Source: Gemmatimonadota bacterium (GTDB lineage Bacteria > Gemmatimonadota > Gemmatimonadetes > Gemmatimonadales > Gemmatimonadaceae). From it: 64,000 nt of DNA. The notes under the pieces were generated by a model. It worked only from the letters and a program-made list of their open reading frames with translations. It did no database searches and was not told where the DNA came from. The position numbers and the translations under genes were made by a program. This document shows positions 16,508 through 24,925 of the stretch, piece after piece. The stretch lies in contig JAQBQB010000018.1 of assembly GCA_028287235.1 (NCBI GenBank), forward strand, positions 248,001 to 312,000, in the 5' to 3' direction. How positions within the stretch are numbered: the first letter of the stretch is position 1; each line of letters starts with the position of its first letter.

Positions 16508-17785
16508 ATGCGCTTCATCATCGCCACGCACTACTTCGCCGGACTTGGTTTCGCGATTCGCCTGCGCGACGAGGGCCACGACGTCATCGTCGCGTATCGC
16601 GGCATCGACGATCGCCGCGCCACGGAATCGTACGACCTCGTCGGCAATGGACTCGTTCCGAAGCTGACGCTTCGCGAAGCGATCGACGACCGCGAGCGCT
16701 ACCGCGACGCGATCTGGATCTGGGACGAGAACCACAGCGTGGTGGAGAATGAGTTTCTGCGGAAGGAAGGGTTCCGCGTCTTCGGCGGCGGCGCGTACGC
16801 CGACACGATGGAGCACGATCGGGAGGCGTGTCTGGCGTTCGTGTCCAAGTACGGCGTCACGCCACCTCCGTCGTTCGCCTTCGACCATGCGTTGGGCGCC
16901 GTCGATTTCCTGGAGAAGCACACCGGCACGGCCTACGTGTACAAACCGGACCGCGGCGAGAATTACGAGACTTGGCTTCCGCAGTCGGCCACGGCGGCCG
17001 AGGCGAACCTCGAGCTCCGCCAGCACCTCCGCTCGTTGCGGAGCGATTCGCCCTTCGTGCTGCAGGAGCTCAAGGAGGGCATCGAGACCAACGTCGAAGT
17101 CTGGTTCGTCGATGGCGAGCCGCGCTTCGCGTTCATGTCGATCGAGTCGAAGAAGAAGCTCGCCGGCGACCTTGGCGACCTGATCGGCTGCGCGTTCGAC
17201 TTCACGTTCGCGATTCCCGTCGAGAGCCGCGCCGTGCAGGAAAGCGTGGGGCGGCTCTTTCCGGCGTACGCCGAGATGCGCTATACGGGCTTTGGCGACG
17301 CGAACTTCATCGCGGCGCGCGACGGCATCTGGTTCTTCGAAAAATGCGAGCGGTTCGGGTACAACGCGCATCCCAACCTGCTCTGGAACCTGAATCGCGA
17401 TTCGCTCGGCGACACGTTTGCATCGTTGGTGGACGGCAGCTTTCAGCCGAACTTCGCTCCAGGGTTCGGTGCGTCGTGCACGATGTACATGGATCACCGC
17501 GCCCCGGGAAAAGTCATACAGTTTCCCGAGGCCATCGCGCGCGACCTGTACTTGTACGACGTGTACAAGGAGGGCGATCTGTTACTGACCGCGGGCTACT
17601 ACGACGACGTGCTCGTCGCGAACGCCTTCGGCTACACGATTCCCACCGCGTGGGAGGCCGTGCTCGCCAAGGCCGAGTTGGTCAAGTTCCCCGGTCGCTC
17701 GTATCGGATCGACGGTGGAGGCACGAGCTACCCGTCGTCGCCGCTGCGCCGGTACGAGGCGCTCCAAGCGATGGGCTATCTCTGA
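16508..17785 (+). CDS. ATP-grasp ligase-like protein (PurD-like fold)
   Basis: 425 aa. MRFIIATHYFAGLGFAIRLR begins a small N-terminal domain like that of glycinamide ribonucleotide synthetase. ATP-grasp features follow: AYVYKPDRGENYE (phosphate-binding Lys), FVLQELKEGIETNVEVWFVD (adenine-binding strand) and GFGDANFIAARDGIWFFEK (metal-binding Glu). It is not canonical PurD; the real substrate pair is unknown. The ATG at 16508 starts the domain cleanly; upstream in-frame codons add a Pro-rich leader with no ribosome site. The gene stands alone between a REP-like repeat and a small outer-membrane protein gene. Confidence 0.75.
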   Translation: MRFIIATHYFAGLGFAIRLRDEGHDVIVAYRGIDDRRATESYDLVGNGLVPKLTLREAIDDRERYRDAIWIWDENHSVVENEFLRKEGFRVFGGGAYADTMEHDREACLAFVSKYGVTPPPSFAFDHALGAVDFLEKHTGTAYVYKPDRGENYETWLPQSATAAEANLELRQHLRSLRSDSPFVLQELKEGIETNVEVWFVDGEPRFAFMSIESKKKLAGDLGDLIGCAFDFTFAIPVESRAVQESVGRLFPAYAEMRYTGFGDANFIAARDGIWFFEKCERFGYNAHPNLLWNLNRDSLGDTFASLVDGSFQPNFAPGFGASCTMYMDHRAPGKVIQFPEAIARDLYLYDVYKEGDLLLTAGYYDDVLVANAFGYTIPTAWEAVLAKAELVKFPGRSYRIDGGGTSYPSSPLRRYEALQAMGYL

Positions 17786-17815
17786 GGGCACGAGCCACTC
17801 GCACTCCCGCGAGGA

Positions 17816-17837
17816 CGCGAAATCGTCCGATTTCGCG
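17816..17837. repeat. 22-bp palindrome
   Basis: CGCGAAATCG, two bases, CGATTTCGCG: a perfect 10-bp dyad about 30 bases after the ATP-grasp gene. It has no T-run, so it is not a classic terminator. It could be an operator or an RNA-stabilising hairpin. Confidence 0.45.
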
Positions 17838-17987
17838 GACAACGAGCGAAGCGATGCCAAAACGGTGAAACGCCTAAGCGGAACACGGACAACGAGTTCG
17901 CGTGGCCTCACGCGACAATCGCGACCTGGTCCCCCGTCTGCCTTGCCATGAGAGTGAGTCGTACGTGCAGTTCAACACTCAGCTCTC

Positions 17988-18623
17988 ATGTCCATGCGCA
18001 GCATTCGTCGCGTTGTATTGGCCGCAGCGATGGTCGCGGTGTCTTCTCCCGCGTTCGCTCAGGCACCGGGATCGGGGACGGTCCTTCATGTCTCTCCCTA
18101 TCTCGGCTACATGGTGTTCGGCAACTATCTGAACGGCCCGCTTGGCACGAGCCTGAGCAATGCTCCCGGGGCACTCTACGGCACGCAGGTCGGCCTGTCG
18201 CTCGCGCCGAACCTGTCGCTCATCGGAAACCTTGGATATTCGGCGTCCGACATGAAAATCGGCATCCCGTTCCTCGGCGGCGTCTCGGTGGGGCACAGCT
18301 CGATGCTGATCTATGACGCCGGTCTCGAGTACAATCTCGGAAGTGCAAAGGCGGGAAGAACGGCGCTCTCGCCGTTCGTGCAAGCCGGCGTTGGTGCCAT
18401 GCGCTACGACATCAATGCATCGGTGCTGACGACCACCGCGACAAACCTCGCGGGGAACGTAGGTGTGGGTGCCGATTTCACGATCGCGAAAGGCATGGCC
18501 CTTCGTGTGCTCGCGAAAGACTACATCGGAAAGTTCAACTTCCAGGACGCGACCGGACTCGGCATCAACGGCGCGACGGCGCACAACTGGGCGCTGACGG
18601 CGGGGATGCGCTTCGATTTCTAG
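17988..18623 (+). CDS. Small outer-membrane beta-barrel protein
   Basis: 211 aa with a signal peptide (MSMRSIRRVVLAAAMVAVSS, cleavage at AFAQ). The mature part has alternating amphipathic strands: VSPYLGYMVFGNYL, YGTQVGLSLAPNLSLIGNLGYS, SPFVQAGVGAMRYD, LAGNVGVGADFTIAKGMALRV. It ends in AGMRFDF, with a C-terminal Phe typical of barrel insertion. Size and pattern fit an OmpA/OmpX-like eight-strand barrel. Function is unknown. It is monocistronic between the ATP-grasp gene and a MITE-like element. Confidence 0.83.
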   Translation: MSMRSIRRVVLAAAMVAVSSPAFAQAPGSGTVLHVSPYLGYMVFGNYLNGPLGTSLSNAPGALYGTQVGLSLAPNLSLIGNLGYSASDMKIGIPFLGGVSVGHSSMLIYDAGLEYNLGSAKAGRTALSPFVQAGVGAMRYDINASVLTTTATNLAGNVGVGADFTIAKGMALRVLAKDYIGKFNFQDATGLGINGATAHNWALTAGMRFDF

Positions 18624-18685
18624 ATCTCGGGCGGGGCCGAGCAACGGCTCGATTGGCCTCGACTGCCACGACTTGCCGCTACGCT

Positions 18686-18957
18686 GGGACGACTCCGTCA
18701 TTTTGTTCACGGATGACGCGGATGACGCTGATCTAAGAACGATCGCTCCTCAGCAGTGAAATCTCCGGCCCAACGAGCCCGGACGATTTTTTCTTGGGCA
18801 CAGCCGCTCGGGACGCCGTTCGAAGCGTCCCGAGCGTCTTTTCCAACGAAAAGTTCGTCCGGGCTCGTTGCGTACGGAATCGTCAACGCGCATGGAGCGA
18901 TCCGGCCCTTTGCGCGTTCATCCGCGTCATCCGCGAACAAAATGCCGGAATCGTCCC
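18686..18957. mobile_element. MITE-like palindromic element, copy 1
   Basis: A 272-bp noncoding unit. Terminal inverted repeats of about 40 bp (18686-18727 and 18915-18957) differ at only a few bases and contain CATTTTGTTC and CGGATGACGCGGAT. An internal inverted pair CAACGAGCCCGGAC (18771-18784) and GTCCGGGCTCGTTG (18857-18870) nests inside, so the whole element can fold as one long hairpin. A second copy in the same orientation lies at 52983-53283. No transposase is encoded; it would be a non-autonomous element. It fills the gap before the SET gene. Confidence 0.8.
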
Positions 18958-19031
18958 GGCCTGGGAGCAGGTCGAGCCGCCACTCAAACAGAGTGGTTAG
19001 TTTTATCCGACGAATCGACTCATACGCCTCC

Positions 19032-19601
19032 ATGCCGACTACAAAAAAATCTCTTCTGAAGAAGCGCGTCGCCACCAAGCGACCGTCGAAATCGACTTCC
19101 AAGAAACGCGCACGCCCCTCCGCGCCGGGTCGCGCCGGTCCCGTCAACGAATGGATGGAGCTTCGCCGCTCGGCGATCCACGGGCTTGGCGCCTTCGCGC
19201 GCCAGGACATTCCGAAGGACACCGAGATCATCGAGTACGTCGGCGAGAAGATCGGCAACCGCGAGGCCGATCGCCGGTACAACGACGCGGCGATGAAGCG
19301 GCATCATACTTTTCTGTTCATTCTGAACGACCGCACGTGCGTGGACGCGGCGTTCGACGGCAACGAGTCGCGCTTCCTCAACCACTCGTGCGCGCCGAAC
19401 TGCGAAGCGGTGATCTCGCGCGGACACATCTGGCTGTCGGCCATCAAGGCAATCCCGAAGGGAACTGAGCTCGTATACGACTATCAGTTCGAGGACGACC
19501 CCAAGTACACGGAAGAGGATCTCCGCTTCTACGCCTGCAAGTGTGGCGCGCCGAACTGCCGCGGCACCATCGTCAAGACGAAGCGCAAGCTCAAGAAATG
19601 A
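19032..19601 (+). CDS. SET-domain protein lysine methyltransferase
   Basis: 189 aa. A Lys/Arg-rich tail (residues 1-35) precedes a SET domain: IHGLGAFARQDIPK, the SAM-binding and pseudoknot motif RFLNHSCAPNCE (NHSC 117-120), and the catalytic Tyr in ELVYDYQF (149-151). A post-SET zinc-type cluster, CKCGAPNCRG, follows with Cys169, 171 and 176, then a basic C-tail. Retention of post-SET cysteines makes it eukaryote-like, as in chlamydial and other bacterial SET proteins that modify DNA-binding or ribosomal proteins. Start at the first ATG after the MITE. Its TGA overlaps the next ATG. Confidence 0.9.
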   Translation: MPTTKKSLLKKRVATKRPSKSTSKKRARPSAPGRAGPVNEWMELRRSAIHGLGAFARQDIPKDTEIIEYVGEKIGNREADRRYNDAAMKRHHTFLFILNDRTCVDAAFDGNESRFLNHSCAPNCEAVISRGHIWLSAIKAIPKGTELVYDYQFEDDPKYTEEDLRFYACKCGAPNCRGTIVKTKRKLKK

Positions 19602-20485
19602 CCGCGCTGCGGGCGTTGCTCGCCGGCACGGTGGACTACGCCGGGCTCTTTCCACCGGCGGGCGCCGACATGCCGGCGGCGGTCAGCAACTACGCCGCCT
19701 ATCGTGCCGACGACAACGCCTGGATGCTCGGGCGCTTCGTCGTGCCCGTCGCTCGGTTGGGGGAATTCGAGGACGCGCACGCCGCGCTGCAAACCGGCGA
19801 CGATCCGGAGTGGCGTCTCTCGGCGCTCGTCGGCCCCGACGTCGAGCAGGACGTCGCCCGCGTGCGCGCGTTCAACGCGGCGCATGTCGGTCGCGCGTCT
19901 GTCGATTCGCTCGAGGCGAAGCTGCCGACGGAAGACGCGATTCGCCGCGCGGCGGTCGCAACGTCGGGTGATGCGTTTTCGCTGTTCGCCGAGATCCCGG
20001 CGCACGACGACCCGGCGCCGCTCGTCGCCGCAATCCACGCGGCCGGCATTGCGGCGAAGATCAGAACCGGCGGTACGACTGCCGATGCGTTCCCTCCGCC
20101 GGACGCCGTTGTCCGTTTCATTCGCCGGTGCATTGGCGCAGGCGTTCGCTTCAAGGCCACGGCAGGGCTGCATCACCCGCTGCGCGCGGAATATCCGGTG
20201 ACCTACGACGCAGGTGCGCCGGTGGCCACGATGTACGGTTACCTCAACGTATTTCTCGCGGCGGCCTTCATGGCGGAAGGCATGAGCGACGCGGACGCGG
20301 TGCAGCTCCTCGAGGAGCGCTCGGCGAATGCGTTCGCTGTTGCATCGTCGTCGATCGGATGGGGCGACTTTCACGTCACCGCCGTGCAGCTCCGCCGAAT
20401 TCGCACCGCCGTCGCGGTGTCGTTCGGGTCGTGCTCCTTCCGCGAGCCAGTCGACGAGTTGCGCGCCTTGGGGATTCTCGGATGA
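19598..20485 (+). CDS. Conserved protein of unknown function, coupled to fumarylacetoacetase
   Basis: 295 aa, start ATG overlapping the SET gene stop and stop overlapping the fumarylacetoacetase ATG. No family is recognised. Notable segments are GTVDYAGLFPPAGADMPAAV at the N-terminus, AAKIRTGGTTADAFPPPDA and GVRFKATAGLHHPLR in the middle, and SIGWGDFHVTA near the end. Alternating strand and helix segments, with KIRTGG and FKATAGLHH at strand ends, resemble a TIM barrel. The coupling suggests it works with fumarylacetoacetase in aromatic amino-acid breakdown (inference). Confidence 0.8.
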   Translation: MTALRALLAGTVDYAGLFPPAGADMPAAVSNYAAYRADDNAWMLGRFVVPVARLGEFEDAHAALQTGDDPEWRLSALVGPDVEQDVARVRAFNAAHVGRASVDSLEAKLPTEDAIRRAAVATSGDAFSLFAEIPAHDDPAPLVAAIHAAGIAAKIRTGGTTADAFPPPDAVVRFIRRCIGAGVRFKATAGLHHPLRAEYPVTYDAGAPVATMYGYLNVFLAAAFMAEGMSDADAVQLLEERSANAFAVASSSIGWGDFHVTAVQLRRIRTAVAVSFGSCSFREPVDELRALGILG

Positions 20486-21837
20486 CGCCGCTCGACGAGA
20501 CGCACGACCCTACCCGGAAAAGCTGGGTCGAGTCGGCGAATGACGCGGCGACGGACTTTCCGATTCAGAACTTGCCGTTCGGCGTGTTCCGGCGCGCGGA
20601 CTCCGACGAGTCGTTCCGCGTCGGTGTGGCGATCGGCGATCAGATCGTCGACGTGGTCGCGTGCTCGGAGGCGGGGTTGCTCAGCGGCGACGATGCGCTC
20701 GCGGCCGATCGCTGCCGGCATCCGGGCCTCAATGCGTTGATGGAGGCAGGCCCCGAGGCGGCGCGCCGGCTGCGTCGCGCGCTCAGCGATCTGTTGCGCG
20801 TGGGATCGTCGGTCTTCGAGCGCGATCCGGCGATCGCTTCGCACATCCTCGTACCGATGAAGGACGCCGAGCTCACGCTGCCCGCGGCGATCGGCGATTA
20901 CACCGATTTCTATGCGTCGATCCAGCACGCGACGAACGTCGGCAGCATGTTCCGTCCCGACAACCCGCTGCTGCCCAACTACAAGTGGGTACCGATCGGC
21001 TATCACGGCCGCGCGTCGTCGATCGTTGCCAGCGGCTCGGGCATTCGCCGGCCGCTGGGCCAGACGCGTGACGGCACCGACGGTCCGCCGTCATTCGGTC
21101 CGAGCCGTCGGCTCGACTACGAGCTCGAGATGGGTGTGTTCATCGGCAGCGGAAACGCGCTCGGTTCACCGATACCGATCGACGAAGCGGAGCGGCACGT
21201 CTTCGGCCTCTGTCTGCTCAACGACTGGTCGGCGCGCGACATTCAGACGTGGGAGTACCAGCCGCTCGGCCCCTTTCTCGCCAAGAATTTCGCGACGACG
21301 CTGTCGCCCTGGGTGGTGACGGTGGACGCGCTCGCGCCGTACCGTGCGCCCGCGTATCGGCGGCCCACCGGCGATCCGGCACCGCTGCCGTATCTTTATT
21401 CGCACGATGATACTAATTCAGGCGGATTCGACATCTCGTTGGAGCTCGATCTGAGCTCCGCCGCGATGCGGGACGGCGGAATGAAACCGCTGCGCGTCAG
21501 CACCGGCAGCTTCACCGAGATCTACTGGACGGTCGCGCAACTCGTGACGCACCACGCGAGCAACGGCTGCAACCTGCGCGCAGGCGACCTGCTCGGCAGC
21601 GGCACCGTGTCGGGCGCGGCGAAAGAGTCGCGCGGCAGCCTCCTCGAGCGAACGTGGCGTGGCACCGAGCCACTGCAACTGCCAACGGGCGAGACGCGCG
21701 CCTTCCTCGAAGACGGCGACGAGGTCACGATCCGCGGCTACTGCGCGCGCGGCGAGGACGGCCGTCCGCGAATCGGCTTCGGCGAATGCCGCGGACGCGT
21801 GCTACCCGCGCTTCCGGCGCACGCGTCAGCCGTGTAG
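20482..21837 (+). CDS. fahA: Fumarylacetoacetase
   Basis: 451 aa. It hydrolyses fumarylacetoacetate to fumarate and acetoacetate, the last step of tyrosine/homogentisate breakdown. N-terminal SH3-like part begins DFPIQNLPFGVFRR. The catalytic region reads DFYASIQHATNVGSMFRP and VPIGYHGRASSIVASG. Metal ligands lie in YELEMGVFIG and LLNDWSARDIQTWEYQ, and LGSGTVSG is near the C-terminus. Start ATG overlaps the unknown gene's stop. The 3' end overlaps the convergent ADOP permease gene by 12 bp. No other tyrosine-pathway gene is in the window. Confidence 0.95.
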   Translation: MTPLDETHDPTRKSWVESANDAATDFPIQNLPFGVFRRADSDESFRVGVAIGDQIVDVVACSEAGLLSGDDALAADRCRHPGLNALMEAGPEAARRLRRALSDLLRVGSSVFERDPAIASHILVPMKDAELTLPAAIGDYTDFYASIQHATNVGSMFRPDNPLLPNYKWVPIGYHGRASSIVASGSGIRRPLGQTRDGTDGPPSFGPSRRLDYELEMGVFIGSGNALGSPIPIDEAERHVFGLCLLNDWSARDIQTWEYQPLGPFLAKNFATTLSPWVVTVDALAPYRAPAYRRPTGDPAPLPYLYSHDDTNSGGFDISLELDLSSAAMRDGGMKPLRVSTGSFTEIYWTVAQLVTHHASNGCNLRAGDLLGSGTVSGAAKESRGSLLERTWRGTEPLQLPTGETRAFLEDGDEVTIRGYCARGEDGRPRIGFGECRGRVLPALPAHASAV

Positions 21838-24507
21838 CGCCGTCGTCGGATCGACCGCGGTCGCGCGTCGTGCGGGAACGATCGTCGCCAACAGCGCGAC
21901 GAGGAGCAGCACCGCCGTGACGGCGAAGAAGGTGAGCGGATCGTTCGCGCTCACACCGTAGAGCGAGCCTTGCAGCAGCCGCGTCGCCCAGGTCGCGAGC
22001 AGCGCGCCCAGCACTGCGCCGGCGATGACCGGACGCAATCCTTGCCACGTCATCAGCCGGACGATTTGCGCCGGCGTAGCGCCGAGCGCCATGCGCACGC
22101 CGATCTCGTGGGTGCGCAGCGTGACGAAATACGCGATGACACTGTAGATCCCCGCCGCGGCAAGCAGCAGTCCGACCACGCCGAGCGTCGTGAGCAGCAT
22201 CAGGTGGAAGCGCGACTCGGCCATGGAGTCGCCGAGCTGGGCCTGCAACGTCGCCACGTTGTACACGGGCAGCGTGGGATCGACCGAACGAACCGCGGCG
22301 CGCAGCGCCGGGGTGAGCGCGGCGGCATCGCCGTTCCGGGCGCGGAGCACGACGGTCATCGTGCGGTTGATCCAGCTCCACGCCTCCGCTGGCGCCTGCG
22401 CCATCGGCAGGTAGAACTCCGGCGCGACGTCGACCGTGGGCCCGCGCGACCGCACGTCGGCGGCCACGCCAACCACCGTCTTCCACTTCGGATCGTCCGG
22501 TGCGCCTTCGCAACACGCAACGCGCTTTCCGAGCGGGTTGTCCCCCTTCCAGAGCGCTTTGGCCAAGCTCGCGCTCACCACCATGACGCGAATGCCGCCC
22601 GCGATGTCCTGCTCGTTGATGTCGCGGCCCGCGATGAGCGGAATCTTCATCGTCGCGAGAAATCCCGGCGAGACCATGCGCAGCCGTGCGTCCACCGCGT
22701 GCGCGATGTCCATGACGCTGCCTTCGGGGATGAGGCCATTCGACCCGCCGCCCGGTCCGAGCGGCGCCTGCGACGCAACGGCGACCGCCTGAACTCCCGG
22801 CCGGTTCTTCAACTCGGCGACGATGCGCTCGAAGCTCTGCTTTGCTTCCTCGCCGCCTTGCTTGTAATCGGTGGGGCGCAGCGCAACGCGCGCCGACAAC
22901 ACGCCGCGTGTGTCGAAACCTGGATCCACCTTGTTGAGATAGATGGCGCTTCGAATCAACAGTCCCGCGCCGACGAGCAGCGTGAGCGCGATGCCCACCT
23001 CCGCCGTTACGAGCACACCGCGGATCCGGTCGCGCGCACTGGCGACCGCGGTCCGTCCACCTTCGCGCAGCGAGGCCTGCAAGTTTCCACTCGCCGCACG
23101 CAACGCCGGCACGAGTCCGAACAGCACGCTGCTCGCCACGGCGAGACCGAGCGAGAACAGGAGCACCCAGCCGTCGATGCGCGTGCCGGCGAGGCGCGGA
23201 ATGCTCGCCGGCGCGGCGCCGATGAGGACGTGGATGCCGCCCCACGCGATGGCCAGGCCGAGCAGCGTGGAGAAGAGCGACAACACCATGCTCTCGGTGA
23301 GGAGCTGGCGCAGGATGCGCGCTCGACCGGCGCCAATCGCCGTGCGAATCGCCAATTCCTTCGAGCGCGCGGCGCCGCGCGCGAGCAACAGGTTGGCCAC
23401 GTTGCCGCAGGCGATCAGCAGCACGCAGGTAACCGCGCCGAGGAGAACGAGCAGCCGCGTGCGATAGTCGCCGACGATCGTCTCGGTGAGCGGCTGCAGG
23501 TGCACGCCGCCCTCCGCGTTCGTCTTCGGGTACTCCACGGACATCTGCTTGGCGATCGCGTCCATCTCGCGCTGTGCAGCGGCGAGCGACACCGCCGGCT
23601 TCAGCCGCGCGACGATCGTGAAGTAGTGCTCGTCGTGTTGCGCGATGCGATCCGGCGTGAACGCGGCCGGCATCCAGAGCTGTTCGTGCGAGTCGGTGGG
23701 ATCGAAGCTCGCGGGCATGATGCCCACCACGGTGTATGGCCGCTGGTTCAACGTGACCGTCCGACCGACGATCTCGCGGTCGCCCGCGAAGTAGCGATGC
23801 CAGAAGCCGTCGCTCAGCACCACCACGTTGTCGCGGCCCGGCGTGTCTTCGTCCGCCGTGAAGACGCGTCCGAGCTGCGGCTTCACACCGTACACGTTGA
23901 AGAATCCCGCCGTGGCCTCGGCGCCGGTGACGCGGTCGGGCGAGTCGCCCTGCGCGACGGTGACTCCTTTCAAGTTGACCGCCGCGATGTCCGCGAAGCT
24001 CGTCGAGCGTTTGCGCCAATCGGTGAAGTCACCCGCCGACACACTGCCGTCCCGCCCCTTCCACGACGTGAAGACGATGGCCAGACGCTCGGGTTGTGGA
24101 TAGGGCAGTGGACGAAGCACCACGGCTTCGACGGCGCTGAAGATCGCGGTGGTCGCGCCCACGCCCAACGCGAGCGTGAGCACCGCGACCGCGGTGAACG
24201 CCGGCGCCTTGGCCAACTGACGAAAGGCGAAGCGAACGTCGTGCGCGAGCTCGCCGAAATATTCCGTGCGCTGCATGTCACGCTCCCGTTGGTTGCCGAT
24301 CGACCGACAGGCCGCGTTCACTGCACGGATGTCGCCGAATCGCGCTTCAGCGGCGGCGCGAGCCGCGGCCGGATCCATTCCGCGCGCTACGAGCTCGCGC
24401 GTTCGCATCTCGACGTGAAAGCCCAATTCGGCGTCGACTTCGTCTTCCACGCTGGCCTTCCAGAGGAACGACGCCAACTGCCGGCGCGTGCGCCCGAGTG
24501 TGGCCAC
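21826..24507 (-). CDS. ADOP-type permease (MacB/FtsX-like), second copy
   Basis: 893 aa, the same length and architecture as the copy at 5-7.6 kb: permease prefix (VEDEVDAELGFHVEMRTREL), DVRFAFRQLAKAPAFTAVAV plus helix one, and a MacB-like extracytoplasmic domain. An FtsX block (VLLIACGNVANLLLARGAAR), a second extracytoplasmic domain and a final FtsX block (YSVIAYFVTLRTHEIGVRMA) follow. The GTG at 24507 lies 2 bases after the padR stop, so padR is first in this operon (reverse of the other pair). It ends with a 12-bp overlap into the fumarylacetoacetase gene. Substrate unknown. Confidence 0.92.
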   Translation of the reverse strand: MATLGRTRRQLASFLWKASVEDEVDAELGFHVEMRTRELVARGMDPAAARAAAEARFGDIRAVNAACRSIGNQRERDMQRTEYFGELAHDVRFAFRQLAKAPAFTAVAVLTLALGVGATTAIFSAVEAVVLRPLPYPQPERLAIVFTSWKGRDGSVSAGDFTDWRKRSTSFADIAAVNLKGVTVAQGDSPDRVTGAEATAGFFNVYGVKPQLGRVFTADEDTPGRDNVVVLSDGFWHRYFAGDREIVGRTVTLNQRPYTVVGIMPASFDPTDSHEQLWMPAAFTPDRIAQHDEHYFTIVARLKPAVSLAAAQREMDAIAKQMSVEYPKTNAEGGVHLQPLTETIVGDYRTRLLVLLGAVTCVLLIACGNVANLLLARGAARSKELAIRTAIGAGRARILRQLLTESMVLSLFSTLLGLAIAWGGIHVLIGAAPASIPRLAGTRIDGWVLLFSLGLAVASSVLFGLVPALRAASGNLQASLREGGRTAVASARDRIRGVLVTAEVGIALTLLVGAGLLIRSAIYLNKVDPGFDTRGVLSARVALRPTDYKQGGEEAKQSFERIVAELKNRPGVQAVAVASQAPLGPGGGSNGLIPEGSVMDIAHAVDARLRMVSPGFLATMKIPLIAGRDINEQDIAGGIRVMVVSASLAKALWKGDNPLGKRVACCEGAPDDPKWKTVVGVAADVRSRGPTVDVAPEFYLPMAQAPAEAWSWINRTMTVVLRARNGDAAALTPALRAAVRSVDPTLPVYNVATLQAQLGDSMAESRFHLMLLTTLGVVGLLLAAAGIYSVIAYFVTLRTHEIGVRMALGATPAQIVRLMTWQGLRPVIAGAVLGALLATWATRLLQGSLYGVSANDPLTFFAVTAVLLLVALLATIVPARRATAVDPTTALHG

Positions 24508-24509
24508 CG

Positions 24510-24851
24510 TCAGGCGGTGGGAACGAGCACGACGGAGACGGCCTGGGCGAACTCGGCCCACTCAGTGGTCTCGAGCTTGAGCTGGCGTTTGCCGCGCGTG
24601 GTGAGCTTGTAGAACTTGGCTTTGCGGCCCAGCTCCGACGTGCCCCATTCGGCTTCGATCCAGCCTTTGCGCTCCATGCGATAGAGCGCCGGATAGAGCG
24701 ATCCCTCTTCGATCTGAATCGCGTTCTGCGTCGTGTCCTCGAGCCAGCGCGCGACGGCGTAGCCGTGCCGCGGTCCCCAGCTCAGGGTCTTGAGCACGAG
24801 CGCGTCGAGCGTGCCGTGGAGGCGGTCCTTCGTCGATTCGGTGGCGGCCAT
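24510..24851 (-). CDS. PadR-family transcriptional regulator, second copy
   Basis: 113-aa short PadR protein: LHGTLDALVLKTLSWGPRHG, GYAVARWLEDTTQ, EEGSLYPALYRMERKGW and FYKLTTRGKRQLKLET. It is the first gene of a two-gene operon with the ADOP permease and reads divergently from the DUF4403 gene. The promoter in front of it is flanked by an inverted repeat, consistent with self-repression. Confidence 0.94.
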   Translation of the reverse strand: MAATESTKDRLHGTLDALVLKTLSWGPRHGYAVARWLEDTTQNAIQIEEGSLYPALYRMERKGWIEAEWGTSELGRKAKFYKLTTRGKRQLKLETTEWAEFAQAVSVVLVPTA

Positions 24852-24859
24852 TGTCCCGT

Positions 24860-24912
24860 TACCTAGACAGTCTTTGCCTACGGTAGGGCGGGATACTTAG
24901 ACTGTCAAGGTA
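24860..24912. promoter_or_regulatory. Inverted repeat, candidate PadR operator
   Basis: TACCTAGACAGTC (24860-24872) and GACTGTCAAGGTA (24900-24912) are inverted copies with one mismatch, centred on 24886. They bracket the promoter of padR-ADOP and reach the start of the DUF4403 gene, so one regulator could control both directions. The arm shares TAGACT-TC-A--TA with the palindrome at 4899-4941. Confidence 0.6.
24880..24908 (-). promoter_or_regulatory. Promoter of padR-ADOP operon
   Basis: On the minus strand TTGACA (24908-24903), a 17-base spacer, then TACCGT (24885-24880), with the start codon about 30 bases further on. The -35 is a perfect consensus and lies within the right operator arm. 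Confidence 0.6.
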
Positions 24913-24925
24913 TTAAATTGTGCGC

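Noticed and set aside
21970-24612. Very long open frame (880 codons) on the plus strand
   Set aside because: It is antisense to the ADOP permease, Arg/His/Gln-rich and has no domains; a GC-skew shadow.
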